From Pomphorhynchus laevis (lineage: Eukaryota > Acanthocephala > Palaeacanthocephala > Echinorhynchida > Pomphorhynchidae), in contig WNNJ02003558.1 in NCBI GenBank assembly GCA_012934845.2, positions 1-64,000 on the forward strand: DNA of 64,000 nt. Direction: 5' to 3'. The notes beneath the pieces are model-generated. The model made no database searches, had not been told where the DNA came from, and saw only the letters and a list, made by a program, of their open reading frames with translations. Both the position numbers and the translations under genes were made by a program. This document shows positions 52,757-64,000 of this stretch, piece after piece (position 1 is the first letter of the stretch; each line of letters opens with the position of its first letter).

Positions 52757-53030
52757 TTATTAAAAAAATCACTATATGTTCTCCCGAATTGTGGAAGGCA
52801 GCATTTTGTAAAAAAGCTTGCTATGTGTTTCAGATCCTCGGCTTTGCAGGAAAATTGCGTTCGTACTTTACATTAGGAAATTATTCAATTTAAAGTGATG
52901 CATTAAACAGACATACATTAGCAGACCTGCGCTACTTAAAGTCCAAACGGGAGAAGGGCATGTTGACGTCTTTTCTTGATTGCTTTGAAGCAGTCACATC
53001 ATTTGGATCAGCATGCGCAGAGTTTATGTA
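52757..53030 (+). pseudogene. Two adjacent coding-like segments, unidentified
   Basis: 52775-52888 reads CSPELWKAAFCKKACYVFQI then LGFAGKLRSYFTLGNYSI before a stop. 52895-53030 reads LNRHTLADLRYLKSKREKGM then LTSFLDCFEAVTSFGSACAE and a stop. The codons are mixed and less AT-biased than the surroundings, which is unlike chance frames here. The second could start at an acceptor ATTAG before CAGACCTG. A further short coding-like peptide, YTDPALLESDKVDFNASGQI, lies at about 51850-51913. I do not recognise the protein. They may be terminal exons or a decayed gene or element. Confidence 0.3.
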
Positions 53031-53186
53031 ATTTTTGATTTTTCGGCTTAATCAACAACGAATGTTGTGATGACATCGAAAAAGCAATCTCGATAGCGCC
53101 AACAACTGGATGTTGCTATCCTTCCAATAGTCCTTCTATTCCTTTGAAACAAGCAGCAGCCTGAATGCAAAATATTCAATACCTTC

Positions 53187-53290
53187 TGCTGCAATTTCAT
53201 CTCGATGGTTTAGAGGATTCGAATATTTACTGTCGCCACATACGGTTGTTTGTGGCGACAGTAAATATTCGAATCCTCAAACCATTCAAA
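53187..53290. repeat. Palindrome at the satellite edge
   Basis: GGTTTAGAGGATTCGAATAT with ACTGTCGCCACA is mirrored by TGTGGCGACAGT and ATATTCGAATCCTCAAACC around a short centre. A second copy sits inside the satellite at 55165-55300. Both are preceded by AATACCTTCTGCTGCAATTT and followed by satellite sequence. Confidence 0.88.
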
Positions 53291-56200
53291 ACAGTTGCGC
53301 AATTCATTGAATTAGCACTGAGTGCCGATTATGGAGATCCATAATGATCACTGACTGTTTTAAAAATAGACCGGTCTGCGGTAAATTTGCAATCTAAATC
53401 AGACCTAAATTCCGATCAAGTTGATCCATAATGATCACAGACTATTTAAGGAATAGGCCGGTCAGTGGTACATGTACACTCTGAATTAGACCTCAGAACT
53501 GATCAAGTCGATTCATAAAGATTAACGACACAAAAAGAGTGTCTGCAGTACAATCTGAGTTCGATCTGAGAAACGCTATGCCAATTCATAATGATTACTG
53601 ACATTGAAATAGTTTGATATTCTGTAAATTTGATAACTTTTAAATATATCGACTCAACGGTGCATTTGCGCTGTGAATTAGCAATCAGAACTTATTAAGT
53701 CGTTTCATAATGGCCACATCGAAATAATTAATATGTTGTAAATTTGTAAGCATTCAATCAGATTCGATTATCGCTGAATTAGCATTGAGTGCCGATCAAG
53801 TAGAGCCATAATGATCACTAAATATTTTAGGAATAGACCAGTCTGCGATAAATTTGCAATATGAATTAGCCCTATGAACTGATCAAGTCGATTCATAATG
53901 ATCAACGACAGAAATAGTTCGGTCTGCATTATATTTTTAAACATTCAAAGCAGTTTCGATTCTCCCTGAATTAGCGCTGATAGACGATCAAGTTGATTCA
54001 TAACGATCACTGACTGTTTTAGGAATAGACTGGCTTGCAGTAAATTTGCACCCTTTAGTCGATCTGAGAACCGATCATCTTGATTCATAATGATTACTGA
54101 CATGGAAATAATTCGGTCTGCGGTAAATTTGTTAAAATTCAAAGCTGTTTGAAATCTCCATGAATTAGCACCGAGATCCGATTTAGTCAATCCATAAAAA
54201 ATCACTAAATATTTTAGGAATAGACCGGTCTGCGATAAATTTGCATAATGAATTAGCCCTCAGAACTGATCAAGTCGATTCATAATGATCAACGACATAG
54301 AAATAGTTCGGTGGGATGTATGTTTGTTAAAATTCAAAGCTGTTTGGAATCTCCCTGAATTAGCGCTGATAGACGATCAAGTCGATTCGTAATGATAACT
54401 GACTGTTTTAGGAATAGACTGGCTTGCAGTAAATTTGCACCCTTAAGTCGATCTGAGAACCGATCATCTTGATTCATAATGATTACTGACATGGAAATAA
54501 TCCGGTCTGCGGTAATTTATTAAAATTCAAAACTGTTTGGAATCTCCATGAATTAGCACCGAGATCCGATCTAGTCAATCCATAAAAAATCACTAAATAT
54601 TTTAGGAATAGACCGGTCTGCGATAAATTTGCATAATGAATTAGCCCTCAGAACTGATCAAGTCGATTCATAATGATCAACGACAGAAATAGTTCGGTCT
54701 GCGTAATATTTTTAAACATTCAAAGCAGTTTCGATTCTCCCTGAATAAGCGCTGATAGACGATCAAGTTGATTCATAACGATCACTGACTGTTTTAGGAA
54801 TATACTGGCTTGCGGTAAATTTGCACCCTTAAGTCGATCTGAGAACCGATCATCTTGATTTATAATGATTACAGAAATGGAAATAATCCGGTCTGCGGTA
54901 AATTTGTTAAAATTCAAAGCTGTTTGAATCTCCATGAATTGGAACTGAGATCCGATTTAGTCAATCCATAATTATCACTAAATATTTTAGGAATTGACCA
55001 GTCTGCGATAAATTTGCATAATGAATTAGCCCTCAGAACTGATCAAGTCGATTCATAATGATTACTGACATAGAAATAGTTCGGTGGGTTGTATGTTTGT
55101 TAACATTCAAAGCTGTTTGGAATCTCCCTGAATTAGCACTGATATAAGATCAAGTCGATTCGTAATGATTACTGACATTCAATACCTTCTGCTGCAATTT
55201 CATCTCGATGGTTTAGAGGATTCGAATATTTCCTGTCGCCACAGACGGTTGTTTGTGGCGACAGGAAATATTCGAATCCTCAAACCATTCAAAACACTTA
55301 AGAAATTCATTGAATTAGCACTGAGAGACGATCAAGTCAATCCATAATAATCACTGACTATTTTAGGAATAGACTGATCTGCGATACATATGAATTAGAC
55401 ATTAGAACCGATCAAGTCGATTCATAAATAGGCATTAAAATAGTTCGGTCTGCGTTATAGTTTCTAATATTCAAAGCAGCTTGGATATTCACTGAATTAG
55501 CACTCAGCACCGATCAAGTTGGTCAATAATGATCACAGACTATTTTTGAAATAGACCGGACTGCGGTAAATTTGCAAAATAAACCCGTGGAACTGATTAA
55601 GTTGATTCATAATGATAAACGACATAGAAATAGTTCGAAATGCGTTATATTTGTAAGCATTTAAAGCAGTGTCTCGCTGAATTAGCATTGAGAGGCGATC
55701 AAGACGATACATAATGATCACTGACTATTACAAGAATATACCGGTTTGCGATACATTTGCAATTTGAATTCGAACTGAAAACTGATATGTTAATTCATAA
55801 TAATTACTGATATAGAAATAGTTTGATGTGCTGTCAATTTGTTAACTTTAAAAGCAATTTGGAATTTCGCTGAATTAGCCGTGTGAGACGACCAAGTCGA
55901 TTCATAACGATCACTAACTATTTTAGGAATTAAACAGGTTTGCAGTAAATTTCCACTCGAAATTCGATCTTAGAACCGATCAAGTCGATCCACAATGATC
56001 ACTAACAATTATGGGAAAATACCATCTGCTGTAAATTTGCAATATGAATTCGACCTATAGACTGATCAATCCGATTCTTAATGATTAATAACAATGAAAT
56101 AGTTCAGTTTGCTGTAATTTTTTAGCATTAAGGGCAGTTAGAAATCTCGCTGAAATAGCGAATTAATTCGATCAGGATGATTCATTACGATCACTGACTA

Positions 56201-58250
56201 TTTTAGGAATAGACAGGTCGGCGCTAAATTGGCACTTCGAATTTGATCAGAGAACTGATCAAGTCGATTCATTATGATCACAGACATATAAATAGTTTGA
56301 TATGCTGTAAATTTTTTAACGTTCAAAGCTGTATAGATTATCGCTGAATTAGCACTGATAAACGATCCAGTGGATTCATAACGATAACTTAATATTTTAG
56401 TAATAAACTGGTTTGCAGTAAATTCGCACTCTTAATTCGATTTGAGATCCGATTTAGTCAATCCATAAAAAATCACTAAATATTTTAGGAATAGACCAGT
56501 CTGCGATAATTTTGCAATATGAATTAGCCCTATGAACTGATCAAGTCGATTCATAATGATCAACGACATAGAAATAGTTCGATTTGCTTTATATTTTTAA
56601 ACATTCAAAGCAGTTTCAATTTTTGCTGAATTAGCACCGAGAGACGATCAAGTCAATTCATAACGATCACTGACTGTTATAGGAATATACTGGCCCACAG
56701 TAAATTTGCACCCTTAAGTCGATCTGAGAACCGATCATCTTGATTCATAATGATTACTGACATGGAAATAATCCGGTCTGCGATAAATTTGTTAAAATTC
56801 AAAGCTGTTTGGAATCTCCATGAATGAGTACTGAGATCCGATTTAGTCAATCCATAAAAAATCACTAAATATTTAAGGAATAGACCAGTCTGCGATAAAT
56901 TTGCATAATGAATTAACCCTTAGAACTGATCAAGTCGAATCATAATGATCAACGACATAGAAATAGTTCGGTGGGATGAATGTTTGTTAAAATTCAAAGC
57001 TGTTTGGAATCTCCCTGAATTAGCGCTGATAGACGATCAAGTCGATTCGTAATGATAACTGACTGTTTTAGGAATATACTGGCTTGCAGTAAATTTGCAC
57101 CCTTAAGTCGATCTGAGAACCGATCAAGTTGATTCATAATGATTACTGACATGGAAATAATTCTGTCTGCGGTAAATTTATTAAAATTCAAAGCTGTTTG
57201 GAATCTCCATGAATAAGCACTGAAATCCGATTTAGTCAATCCATAAAAAATCACTAAATATTTTAGGAATAGACCGGTCTGCGATAAATTTGCATACTGA
57301 ATTAGCCCTCAGAACTGATCAAGTCGATTCATAATGATTACTGACATAGAAATAGTTCGGTGGGCTGTATGTTTGTTAACATTCAAAGCTGTTTGAAATA
57401 TCCCTGAATTAGCGCTGATAGACGATCAAATCGATTCATAACGATCACTGACTATGATTGGAATTGACTGGTTTGCAGTAAATTTGCACACTTAATTCGA
57501 TTTGAGAATCGATTAAGTCGATTCATAAAAATCACTAACTATTTTAGGAATAGACCAGTCTGCGATAAATTTGCATAATGAATTAGCCCTCAGAACTGAT
57601 CAAGTCGATTCATAGTGATCAACGACATAGAAATAGTTCGGTTTGCTTTATATTTTTAAACATTCAAAGCAGTTTCGATTTTTGCTGAATTAGCACAGAG
57701 AGACGATTATGTCGATTCATAACGATCACTGACTGTTTTAGGAATATACTGGCTTGCAGTAAATTTGCACCCTTAAGTCGAACTGAGAACCGATCATCTT
57801 GATTCATAATGATTACTGACATGGAAATAATCCGGTCTGCGGTAATTTATTAAAATTCAAAACTGTTTGGAATCTCCATGAATTAGCACCGAGATCCGAT
57901 CTAGTCAATCCATAAAAAATCACTAAATATTTTAGGAATAGACCGGTCTGCGATAAATTTGCATAATGAATTAGCCCTCAGAACTGATCATGTCGATTCA
58001 TAATGATCAACGACATAGAAATAGTTCGGTCTGCCTTTTATTTTTAAGCATTCAAAGCAGAGAATCGCTGAATTAGCGCCTATTGACGATCAAGTCGATT
58101 CATAATGATCACTGACTATAATTGGAATATAAAAATCTGAGGTCAATTTGCACGATGAATTATACCCAAAAACTGATTGATTATATTCATAAATGTAACT
58201 GAATTATATAAATATTCCGGTTTGTTGTGAATTTGTTGGAAAGCAGTGAT
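53290..58250. repeat. 5-kb satellite, about 193-bp half-units in a 387-bp dimer
   Basis: Each half-unit contains GATCAAGTCGATTCATAATG, an ACTGAC or CACTGACT block, a GGAATAGAC or GGAAATAATTC variant, GGTCTGCGGTAAATTTG and TGAATTAGCxCTGA. Two half-unit types alternate: one has GCAGTAAATTTGCACCCTTAAG, the other GCATAATGAATTAGCCCTCA. Landmarks of one type recur every 385-388 bases (54256, 54644, 55029; 57586, 57974), with at least one irregular step (57305 to 57586). About 25 half-units are present. On the - strand, 60-86-codon frames such as QTALNFNKFTADRIISMS recur because the dimer is close to a multiple of three; I regard them as a by-product. Confidence 0.93.
55165..55300. repeat. Copy of the 53.2-kb palindrome inside the satellite
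   Basis: The same arms as at 53187-53290, with TTTCCTGTCGCCACAGACGG in place of TTTACTGTCGCCACATACGG. The matching change in the other arm keeps both palindromes self-complementary. It is flanked on both sides by satellite units, so it moved with or into the array. Confidence 0.88.
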
Positions 58251-59179
58251 TGCGAAAAATCGATCAATTAACTTTGTACATCTTTGAATCATCCTTAATA
58301 TTATGATTTTTAAGCGTAATTGCTGTGTTTGAATTTGTTAGTATACTTTCTGCTGATAGAAGACAAGAAATAACGGTCTTTGTATCTGTAACTCGGTAGA
58401 AAATTATATTTAAAACACTGTTTTTCACTCTTATCAATGACAAATACTTTCTTAAAAAATTCCTACTTTTAGTGTTTAGGATTACTCGCTCTCTCTATAC
58501 GATTTCAGTAGTCAAATGTTTTATATCGTCCTTTAAAATATTTGCTGCTTATATTTCCTCAGGTTCATATTGTTTAACTGATGCTGTGAATATAAAATGT
58601 AGTGTCTTCTTTGTCAATTTATTTAAAACAGAACAGGTAATTCGCAAACGAATGCGACTCCGTCGACCATCAGAAACTTGATATTTTTTGATCTTAAATA
58701 TCTTTACAATCTACTACTATCATGCATGTGGGTCACTTTTTTGATACTCCCTATATGAAAGTCCAAGACAGCGATCGTAATATTTTCTTTTTCTTGCTAA
58801 AAACTTTATCAGATCACATTTCGTATTGTTTCCACGTGTTTTATGCGAAGTATATTTTCCGCTGCTGCCACTATAAAGTATAATCAGCAACACTTCTACA
58901 TTCTGCTACTTGTAGCAGCGTCAATGTTGTTCTTTTCATAGGCACCATCAATTCTTAATGACGTTCGTAACGGTTACAATTCGAGTGGTTAGTCGCTGAA
59001 TCTGTTCGGATAGAAAGCAAATGCGGAAATCCCTAAACATATAATTCTTTTTTAATTTTCAGTTAATCACATTCCCTCCTCGTTATCAATTAATTTGTAT
59101 TTACGTGCTTTTTAGAGGTTTTCGTCGTGGTCTGTTTTGTTTGATCTTTGACAATTAACACGTAATAATCTTTTGGAAA
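58251..59179. promoter_or_regulatory. Upstream region of the BAH-domain gene
   Basis: Sequence complexity rises after the satellite ends near 58250. No long coding frame with a known domain is seen; the frame 58472-58681 is unassigned. A strong acceptor-like TTTTTTAATTTTCAG ends near 59062, about 120 bases before the ATG. In a nematode this could be a spliced-leader acceptor or the end of a 5' UTR intron. This is inference from the motif only. Confidence 0.35.
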
Positions 59180-59609
59180 ATGGCAGAAAACTGCCGAAAT
59201 CGAAACACTACATTGTCCAGACTTAATGGCAAGAAAATTGGCAGCACCAGTAGTGCCCACAAGGGCATTCCGATTACCGAGTACACTAACTCCAAAGGAG
59301 AAATATATGAAATTAGGGGTAAATGCTTGATAACTTTACTTTGTTTTGATATTTGCTCTTATTGTATTTTCAGAACACGTCTACGTAGATGTCAGTTTTA
59401 GCCAACATGGAGATAGTACGCAAATACCGTACGCAATCGCGTTTATTCACGCTTTCAAAGTAATTCGCATTTTGTTTCGTTTAAATATAAGCTTTTTTTT
59501 AATTTTTAACAGGCCAAAAAAGATGGAATTTACATGGACATTCGCTGGTACTATAGATTTAATGATCTTCCAGTCGATTTACAGACTCAGATACATCCTG
59601 ATCTTACTG
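59180..59609 (+). CDS. BAH-domain protein, first three exons (atrophin/RERE/EGL-27-like)
   Basis: Exons 59180-59318, 59374-59459 and 59513-59609 (the last continues after a GTGAGT donor). The introns are 55 and 53 bp with TTTTCAG and TTAACAG acceptors, and phases agree. The N-terminus is MAENCRNRNTTLSRLNGKKI; then KGEIYEIR-EHVYVDV, IPYAIAFIHAF, AKKDGIYMDIRWYYRFNDLP and HPDLT. The order GEIY.(V)GD.VYVD, PY.I..I..F, KRD...V.IRWYYR..E(L)P is the first half of a BAH domain as in atrophin/RERE and EGL-27, chromatin corepressor scaffolds. The normally following RELF segment is not identified in the remaining 4.4 kb, which contains repeats, so it lies in a later exon, possibly beyond the window. The family call is from memory and could instead be another BAH protein. 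Confidence 0.7.
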
Positions 59610-62345
59610 GTGAGTTTCGGTATTTTATTTCTCTTATAAAATAGCTGCTTCGAAAATGACTATTCATCAGAAAAAACACATGACATGTTTGACTGTGAGT
59701 CAACGCGTTAGAAAGACTGATAATCTCGAATGAACTGAAAATGTAGGAAGTGATAATTTATCAGGCAATGCTATTTAACTGTTTTTTACTAGTCATTTCG
59801 TGCGTTTAGCCATACATTGAATTTTGCAAAATTTACCTTATCGGTTTATTTAATTATTTCAAAACTATAATATTAATTTTTAAACCAAAATCTACTTGGC
59901 CGAGAAATCTCATTAGTAATTTTCACCTACCTTGATTTATTTGTAATAATTTAAAGCAATATTCGCATGATATTCCCTCGCAATATCCGTTTAAGTGAAT
60001 TAATCTGCGAATTTCATCAAAAATTTTTCTTAGTTTAGAAATTTTGGGTACCTGACAAAATATATATGTCAGGTACCACTCGTATAACGTTTTACAAAGT
60101 AGAACATTTTATATTATTATGAGTCAAATATTTCGCTTATTGACTGTATATTTTCAGTAACATATTAAAACCCAAGTTTTACGATTTAAATTATAACAAA
60201 ATATTTAACAAACTATTATGGTAAAATATTCTGAAGGACACTTATCGGATCATAGAACTTTTTGATTTGTCAAAAAACAATGTTTTAATAAATACTTCAA
60301 ACGAGACGAACGCCTTTTTCTGAAATGTAAGTTATTTTTAAAATCTGTTCTAAAATTTGTAATTTAAACATTTTTAAACATTTTAAGACTAGCATGATTC
60401 GCGGTAGATTGTAATGTTCCAAAATAAAAGAGATGAAAATTGTCTATTACTTAAGCTTATAATCTAACATTAGATTAAATCATCCAGATTATTTTCATTA
60501 AAGACTTGATTTGACCGCGTATTCTGTCAAGTTTCAAAAATCCACCCATTAACATTTAATTATCAATGATAAATGTCCGTAATTACATTAATGATTTTGC
60601 TTTAATGATATTTCTTGATATGATCTAATTTCGGTGATTTTTTGATTTGCTGGATCTGCCACCTGTTTTCGTAAATATCATATGTCGTTTTTATTTTCTT
60701 CGATTTTTGGGTTTTGTTTTTCAAATTAGCATAAAAATTGGACGTGACAACAAGATGGACTCATTTTTATTCTGAATGCAATTTCTTAATTGCCCAAATT
60801 TCAATTGACGGATATGCGATTCTTTTTTAATTTTTTGGCACGTTTCTTTTCTTGCTTTTCTGATCCATACAAATCAATCCAGCAGATACATTCTCTTTAT
60901 AATGCATGTCAAAACATGAAGCGTTTCGAGTTCATTGTATATCGCAGTAATCATCACACTATTTCAATGTATCCAGCTCGGTAAAAGGAATTTTTTTACT
61001 CTTGAGGTGTTTCAGTAAATGATCGTATTATGACCCTAGGGATGCAGTGCCACCCTTTTTCTACTTTGAAGTAAATAATCCCAATTAATCAATAAATTAT
61101 AAAAGATATTTTACATATTATTAATGTTTTACAAGTTGTCTCACAATTCTCATATACAATGGCTGCTTCTATCCTATAAATTAGTGAAAGTTGTTTCTCT
61201 TTCATAAACTCCCCGTTATCTTCATTGTTATTCTTCAGTAATTGACATTTTACATGTTTTGCTCCTTACTACTACGTTGCACCACTTATCGTCGAAAATA
61301 TCAACGAAGTATTGAAAACTTTTTGTTTAATGTTCCTTCTCTGCAGTCGTTGGCCCGATATACTTGTCAGATATGTATCGCTTTTTCAACTGTCATTGTC
61401 GTTGTGATAACTTCTTTCCAATCGAAGTTGACATACAATTAATCTTATATAATTGAATTTAGGTCCCGTATAATATCTCTCTATGTCTCTGCTTGTAATT
61501 TGTCTTGAAATAATATAAGTCTATTTTATAGGCTTTGTGAAATTCTGTAATAATCTTAATTATTAATTACTTTTTGTCACATGACAAAACGATTTAGTTT
61601 TTTAGAAACTTCCAGTTTCTAGATACGTAATGAGTTTCCACTATATTGACATTGTGTCCTGTTTTCAATTGCATCATCGATTCATCTCAAAAATTAAGAC
61701 TAATTTTTTCATATTTTATTTGATTATATAAAAGTACACGGCTTTTACTAAAAGAAAATAATATTTAATTCAGAAAAGTTTATTACAAAACAACACACGA
61801 GAAAGTTTACATAAAAACAATGACTGTATAGATAAGATTGGACATAGTTCTCCGATGGGATTTTGAGACCAACAACACATATGATATTTATGAAGATGAA
61901 CCGAATTCTTTCAACAAATGAAAGAAAAATAATCATTACGTTTCACAACTAGGGTTTTTTAAGAAATATATTGTAAGTACTTTTATTTTTAACCCAGAAT
62001 AAGCAGTTTTCTTTGATTTGTTAATCATCGGTTCTGTTCCATGAATATCATATATATGAACCCTTAGCAATCACAAGTGATTTAAATAAAAAAGGGCATT
62101 TGTTCTATTTCATTTTGGAGAATATATTATACAAGTAGAATAAACTAACAATATTGGATCACATATTCATAACTACGATGTATATTATTGTATAACCAAA
62201 ATATTGGTGTTCTTCTCCGGCACGAAATCAAAGATTTCGTTTATTCAAACTTTTTCAATTGTGTGTTTAAGCTCTTAAAACTTATATATATACTGATAAT
62301 TGTTCTACTGTATATACTGATAATTGTTCTACTTTAATAAACAAA
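59610..62345. other. Probable intron of the BAH-domain gene
   Basis: No later exon could be confirmed. A candidate micro-exon at about 60308-60328 (peptide DERLFLK before GTAAGT) would suit the BAH continuation and the phase but has a poor acceptor. A perfect hairpin GGTACCTGACA/TGTCAGGTACC lies at 60047-60078. Frames at 60790-60984 and 61242-61442 have no recognisable domain. Confidence 0.4.
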
Positions 62346-62520
62346 AAAGACTGAATTTATTGAATTAAGACAATTCGACAATCTTATAGACGCCACACAA
62401 GGAACTTATCTAGCATTTGATTTCACCACTCTTCCTATCAGTGACGTATTAAGAGATAACACATTATGATATTTAACTTATCGAAACGTATGCTCTCTAA
62501 ATATAGATATTTTACTTTAT
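62346..62520. repeat. About 180-bp dispersed repeat, copy 2
   Basis: Same sequence family and orientation as 29512-29700 (shared CACACAAGGAACTTATCTAG and GCTCTCTAAATATAGATATTT). It is followed by about 180 bases of TATA-rich palindromic sequence (62520-62700) and then the family D array. Confidence 0.85.
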
Positions 62521-62704
62521 ATATAAAGTAAAATATATAAACTAAATAAAGTAAAATATATATAAACTTTATATATTTTACATATATATAAATATATTTA
62601 TATATATTTTACATATATATTATATAATATATATATTATATATATTATATATTTATATATAATATATTTATATCTTATATATAAATATATTATATATATT
62701 TCAT

Positions 62705-63600
62705 ATTTCCTCGTGTGGTTCTTTCAATCCTATCAGCATCACTGTACAATACAATAGGAAATCGACACCGGACACTAAACCGTAAGCTATCTTTTTACTA
62801 TTGTGAATATTCATTGCTTACACGATCCGTATTACTTCATTGGTCGGTTTGATATTATCCTTGTGTGGTTATTTCAATCCTATCAGCATCACTGTACACT
62901 ACAATCAGCGTGGGTGGACCTCATCAGCAGTGAGCCTACGCCTGCATTTCATGGTTTATATTAGGCTTATATACCAAATTACACAATTTATGTGTAATTT
63001 GGTATAATTATAATTTGGTACAATTTATGTGTAATTTGTGGACGGTAACTATTATTTGCAATTCGAACACACAACACACCGATTTTTTTATTTCGTTCAT
63101 TTATTATTGTGAAGAATATTCATTGCTTACACGAGCCGTTATCATTTTATCCTCGTGTATTCTTTCAATCCTATCAGAATCACTGTACACTACAATCAGC
63201 GTTTTTTAATAAACTTCAGGAGTGAGCCCACGCCTACATTTCATGGTTTATATTAGGCTTATATACCAAATTACACAATTTATGTGTAATTTGGTATAAT
63301 TATGATTTGGTACAATTTATGTGTAATTTGTGGACGGTAACTATTATTTGCAATTCGAACACACAACACACCGATTTTTTTTATTTCGTTCATTTATTAT
63401 TGTGAAGAATATTCATTGCTTACACGAGCCGTTATCATTTTATCCTCGTGTTATTCTTTCAATCCTATCAGAATCACTGTACACTACAATCAGCGTGGGT
63501 GGATCTCATAAGCAGTGAGCCCACGCCTGCATTTCATGTTTCAGTCTTGTTACTGTTTCTGCTGAACCCCTTGTGGCCGAAATGCTTGTTTATATTTGGC
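62705..63600 (+). repeat. About 293-bp tandem repeat (family D)
   Basis: CCTCGTGTGGTTCTTTCAATCC-like starts occur at about 62708, 62860, 63150 and 63443; the last three are one unit (about 293 bases) apart. Each full unit has TATCAGMATCACTGTACACTAC, the D RNA motif, a hairpin ACCAAATTACACA/TGTGTAATTTGGT, GGACGGTAACTATTATTTGC and AATTCGAACACAC. A single diverged relative lies at 11.98-12.25 kb. The short frames 63015-63209 and 63330-63518 are repeat copies of each other and not genes. Confidence 0.88.
63493..63550 (+). ncRNA. Family D RNA motif
   Basis: GCGTGGG (63493-63499) pairs with CCCACGC (63520-63526), with a CTCA/TGAG hairpin between them. On the - strand, GAAAC and CTTATGA (CTGATGA in the 62.9- and 12.05-kb copies) sit where families A and B have them. 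The second helix pairs only in the 12.05-kb copy (GGACC/GGTCC). The layout matches families A and B but is less well kept. Confidence 0.4.
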
Positions 63601-64000
63601 TTATATTGACCAAATATTGATCTATACCAAATATTTTATATAAATCTGCGTGATTAATTTACTGATAATTACACAGATTATATATATAAACAAGTTCATA
63701 AGATATTGTGGTTATATATAAGTTAATGTATATGAGTTTAAATTATCATTATCTGGTATTTTTATTGGTAATGCTAATAATTTTTATCACAACATTTATT
63801 TTGTTACATATCATATATTACAGAAAGCAAAGTGGGATCACTTTCTGACACGGAATGCTGATATAAAAGAAATAAAAAGCGTTACTGACATAGTTATACT
63901 GTATCGACTAGATATTTTGTTATTTTTCTCGCTAATACTCTATGGGTTCTTCCTTTCAGAAAAATAATAAATACAGAATAACAAGAAGAAAGCATTTGTC

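Noticed and set aside
53945-57254. Recurring 60-86-codon frames on the - strand (QTALNFNKFTADRIISMS)
   Set aside because: They arise because the satellite dimer is close to a multiple of three; there is no start context, domain or splice structure, and units with indels lose them.
60306-60330. Micro-exon DERLFLK as the continuation of the BAH domain
   Set aside because: Phase and peptide are suggestive, but the acceptor context is poor and the exon would be about 22 bases; kept only as a note in the intron entry.

Overview
The window reads as animal nuclear DNA, most likely from a nematode. It is very AT-rich. The two host genes that can be reconstructed have GT-AG introns that are either about 50 bp long with TTTTCAG/TTTAG acceptors or are inflated by repeats. 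No rRNA, tRNA, CRISPR array or bacterial operon structure is visible. Host coding sequence is only a small part of the window; the rest is mobile DNA, foldback DNA and satellites. The phylum is inferred from intron style and protein similarity recalled from memory, not from a search.

Host genes: (1) a single exon at 6805-6952 (+) that looks like the zinc-binding C-terminus of WDR59 (GATOR2 complex); (2) a complete six-exon tau-tubulin-kinase-like gene at 17360-25871 (-), 327 residues, all splice sites phase-consistent; (3) the first three exons of a BAH-domain gene of the atrophin/RERE/EGL-27 type at 59180-59609 (+), running toward the right edge.

Mobile DNA by region. 0-1.36 kb: a 357-bp repeat in tandem and then inverted. 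3.64-5.11 kb: a 1.47-kb block whose near-identical twin lies at 48.39-49.86 kb. 7.4-9.3 kb: two LINE fragments. 9.6-13.4 kb: 440-bp tandem repeats, each with a hammerhead-ribozyme-like core, then other ribozyme-like repeats. 15-24 kb: foldback elements in and beside the kinase gene. 26-36 kb: three Penelope-like copies, one of them inserted inside a LINE of the restriction-like-endonuclease type on the opposite strand. 37.4-44.1 kb: a roughly 200-bp satellite split by an APE-type LINE. 44.4-50.5 kb: Penelope-end fragments and palindromes. 53.3-58.25 kb: a roughly 193/387-bp satellite. 62.3-63.6 kb: roughly 293-bp tandem repeats.

The most striking theme is self-cleaving-ribozyme-like RNA structure. 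Several unrelated-looking repeat families share the blocks CTGANGA and GAAA(C) flanking a helix whose sequence differs between families while pairing is kept. One family (9.9-10.9 kb) fits a type I hammerhead fold. Two others (0-1.3 kb and 28.5-29.1 kb) keep the same blocks but form an interleaved, pseudoknot-like pair of covarying helices that fits no ribozyme class I can name with confidence. Hammerhead ribozymes are known in Penelope-like elements and in small tandem 'retrozymes', and Penelope-like copies are present here, so a Penelope-powered set of non-autonomous ribozyme repeats is a reasonable but unproven reading.
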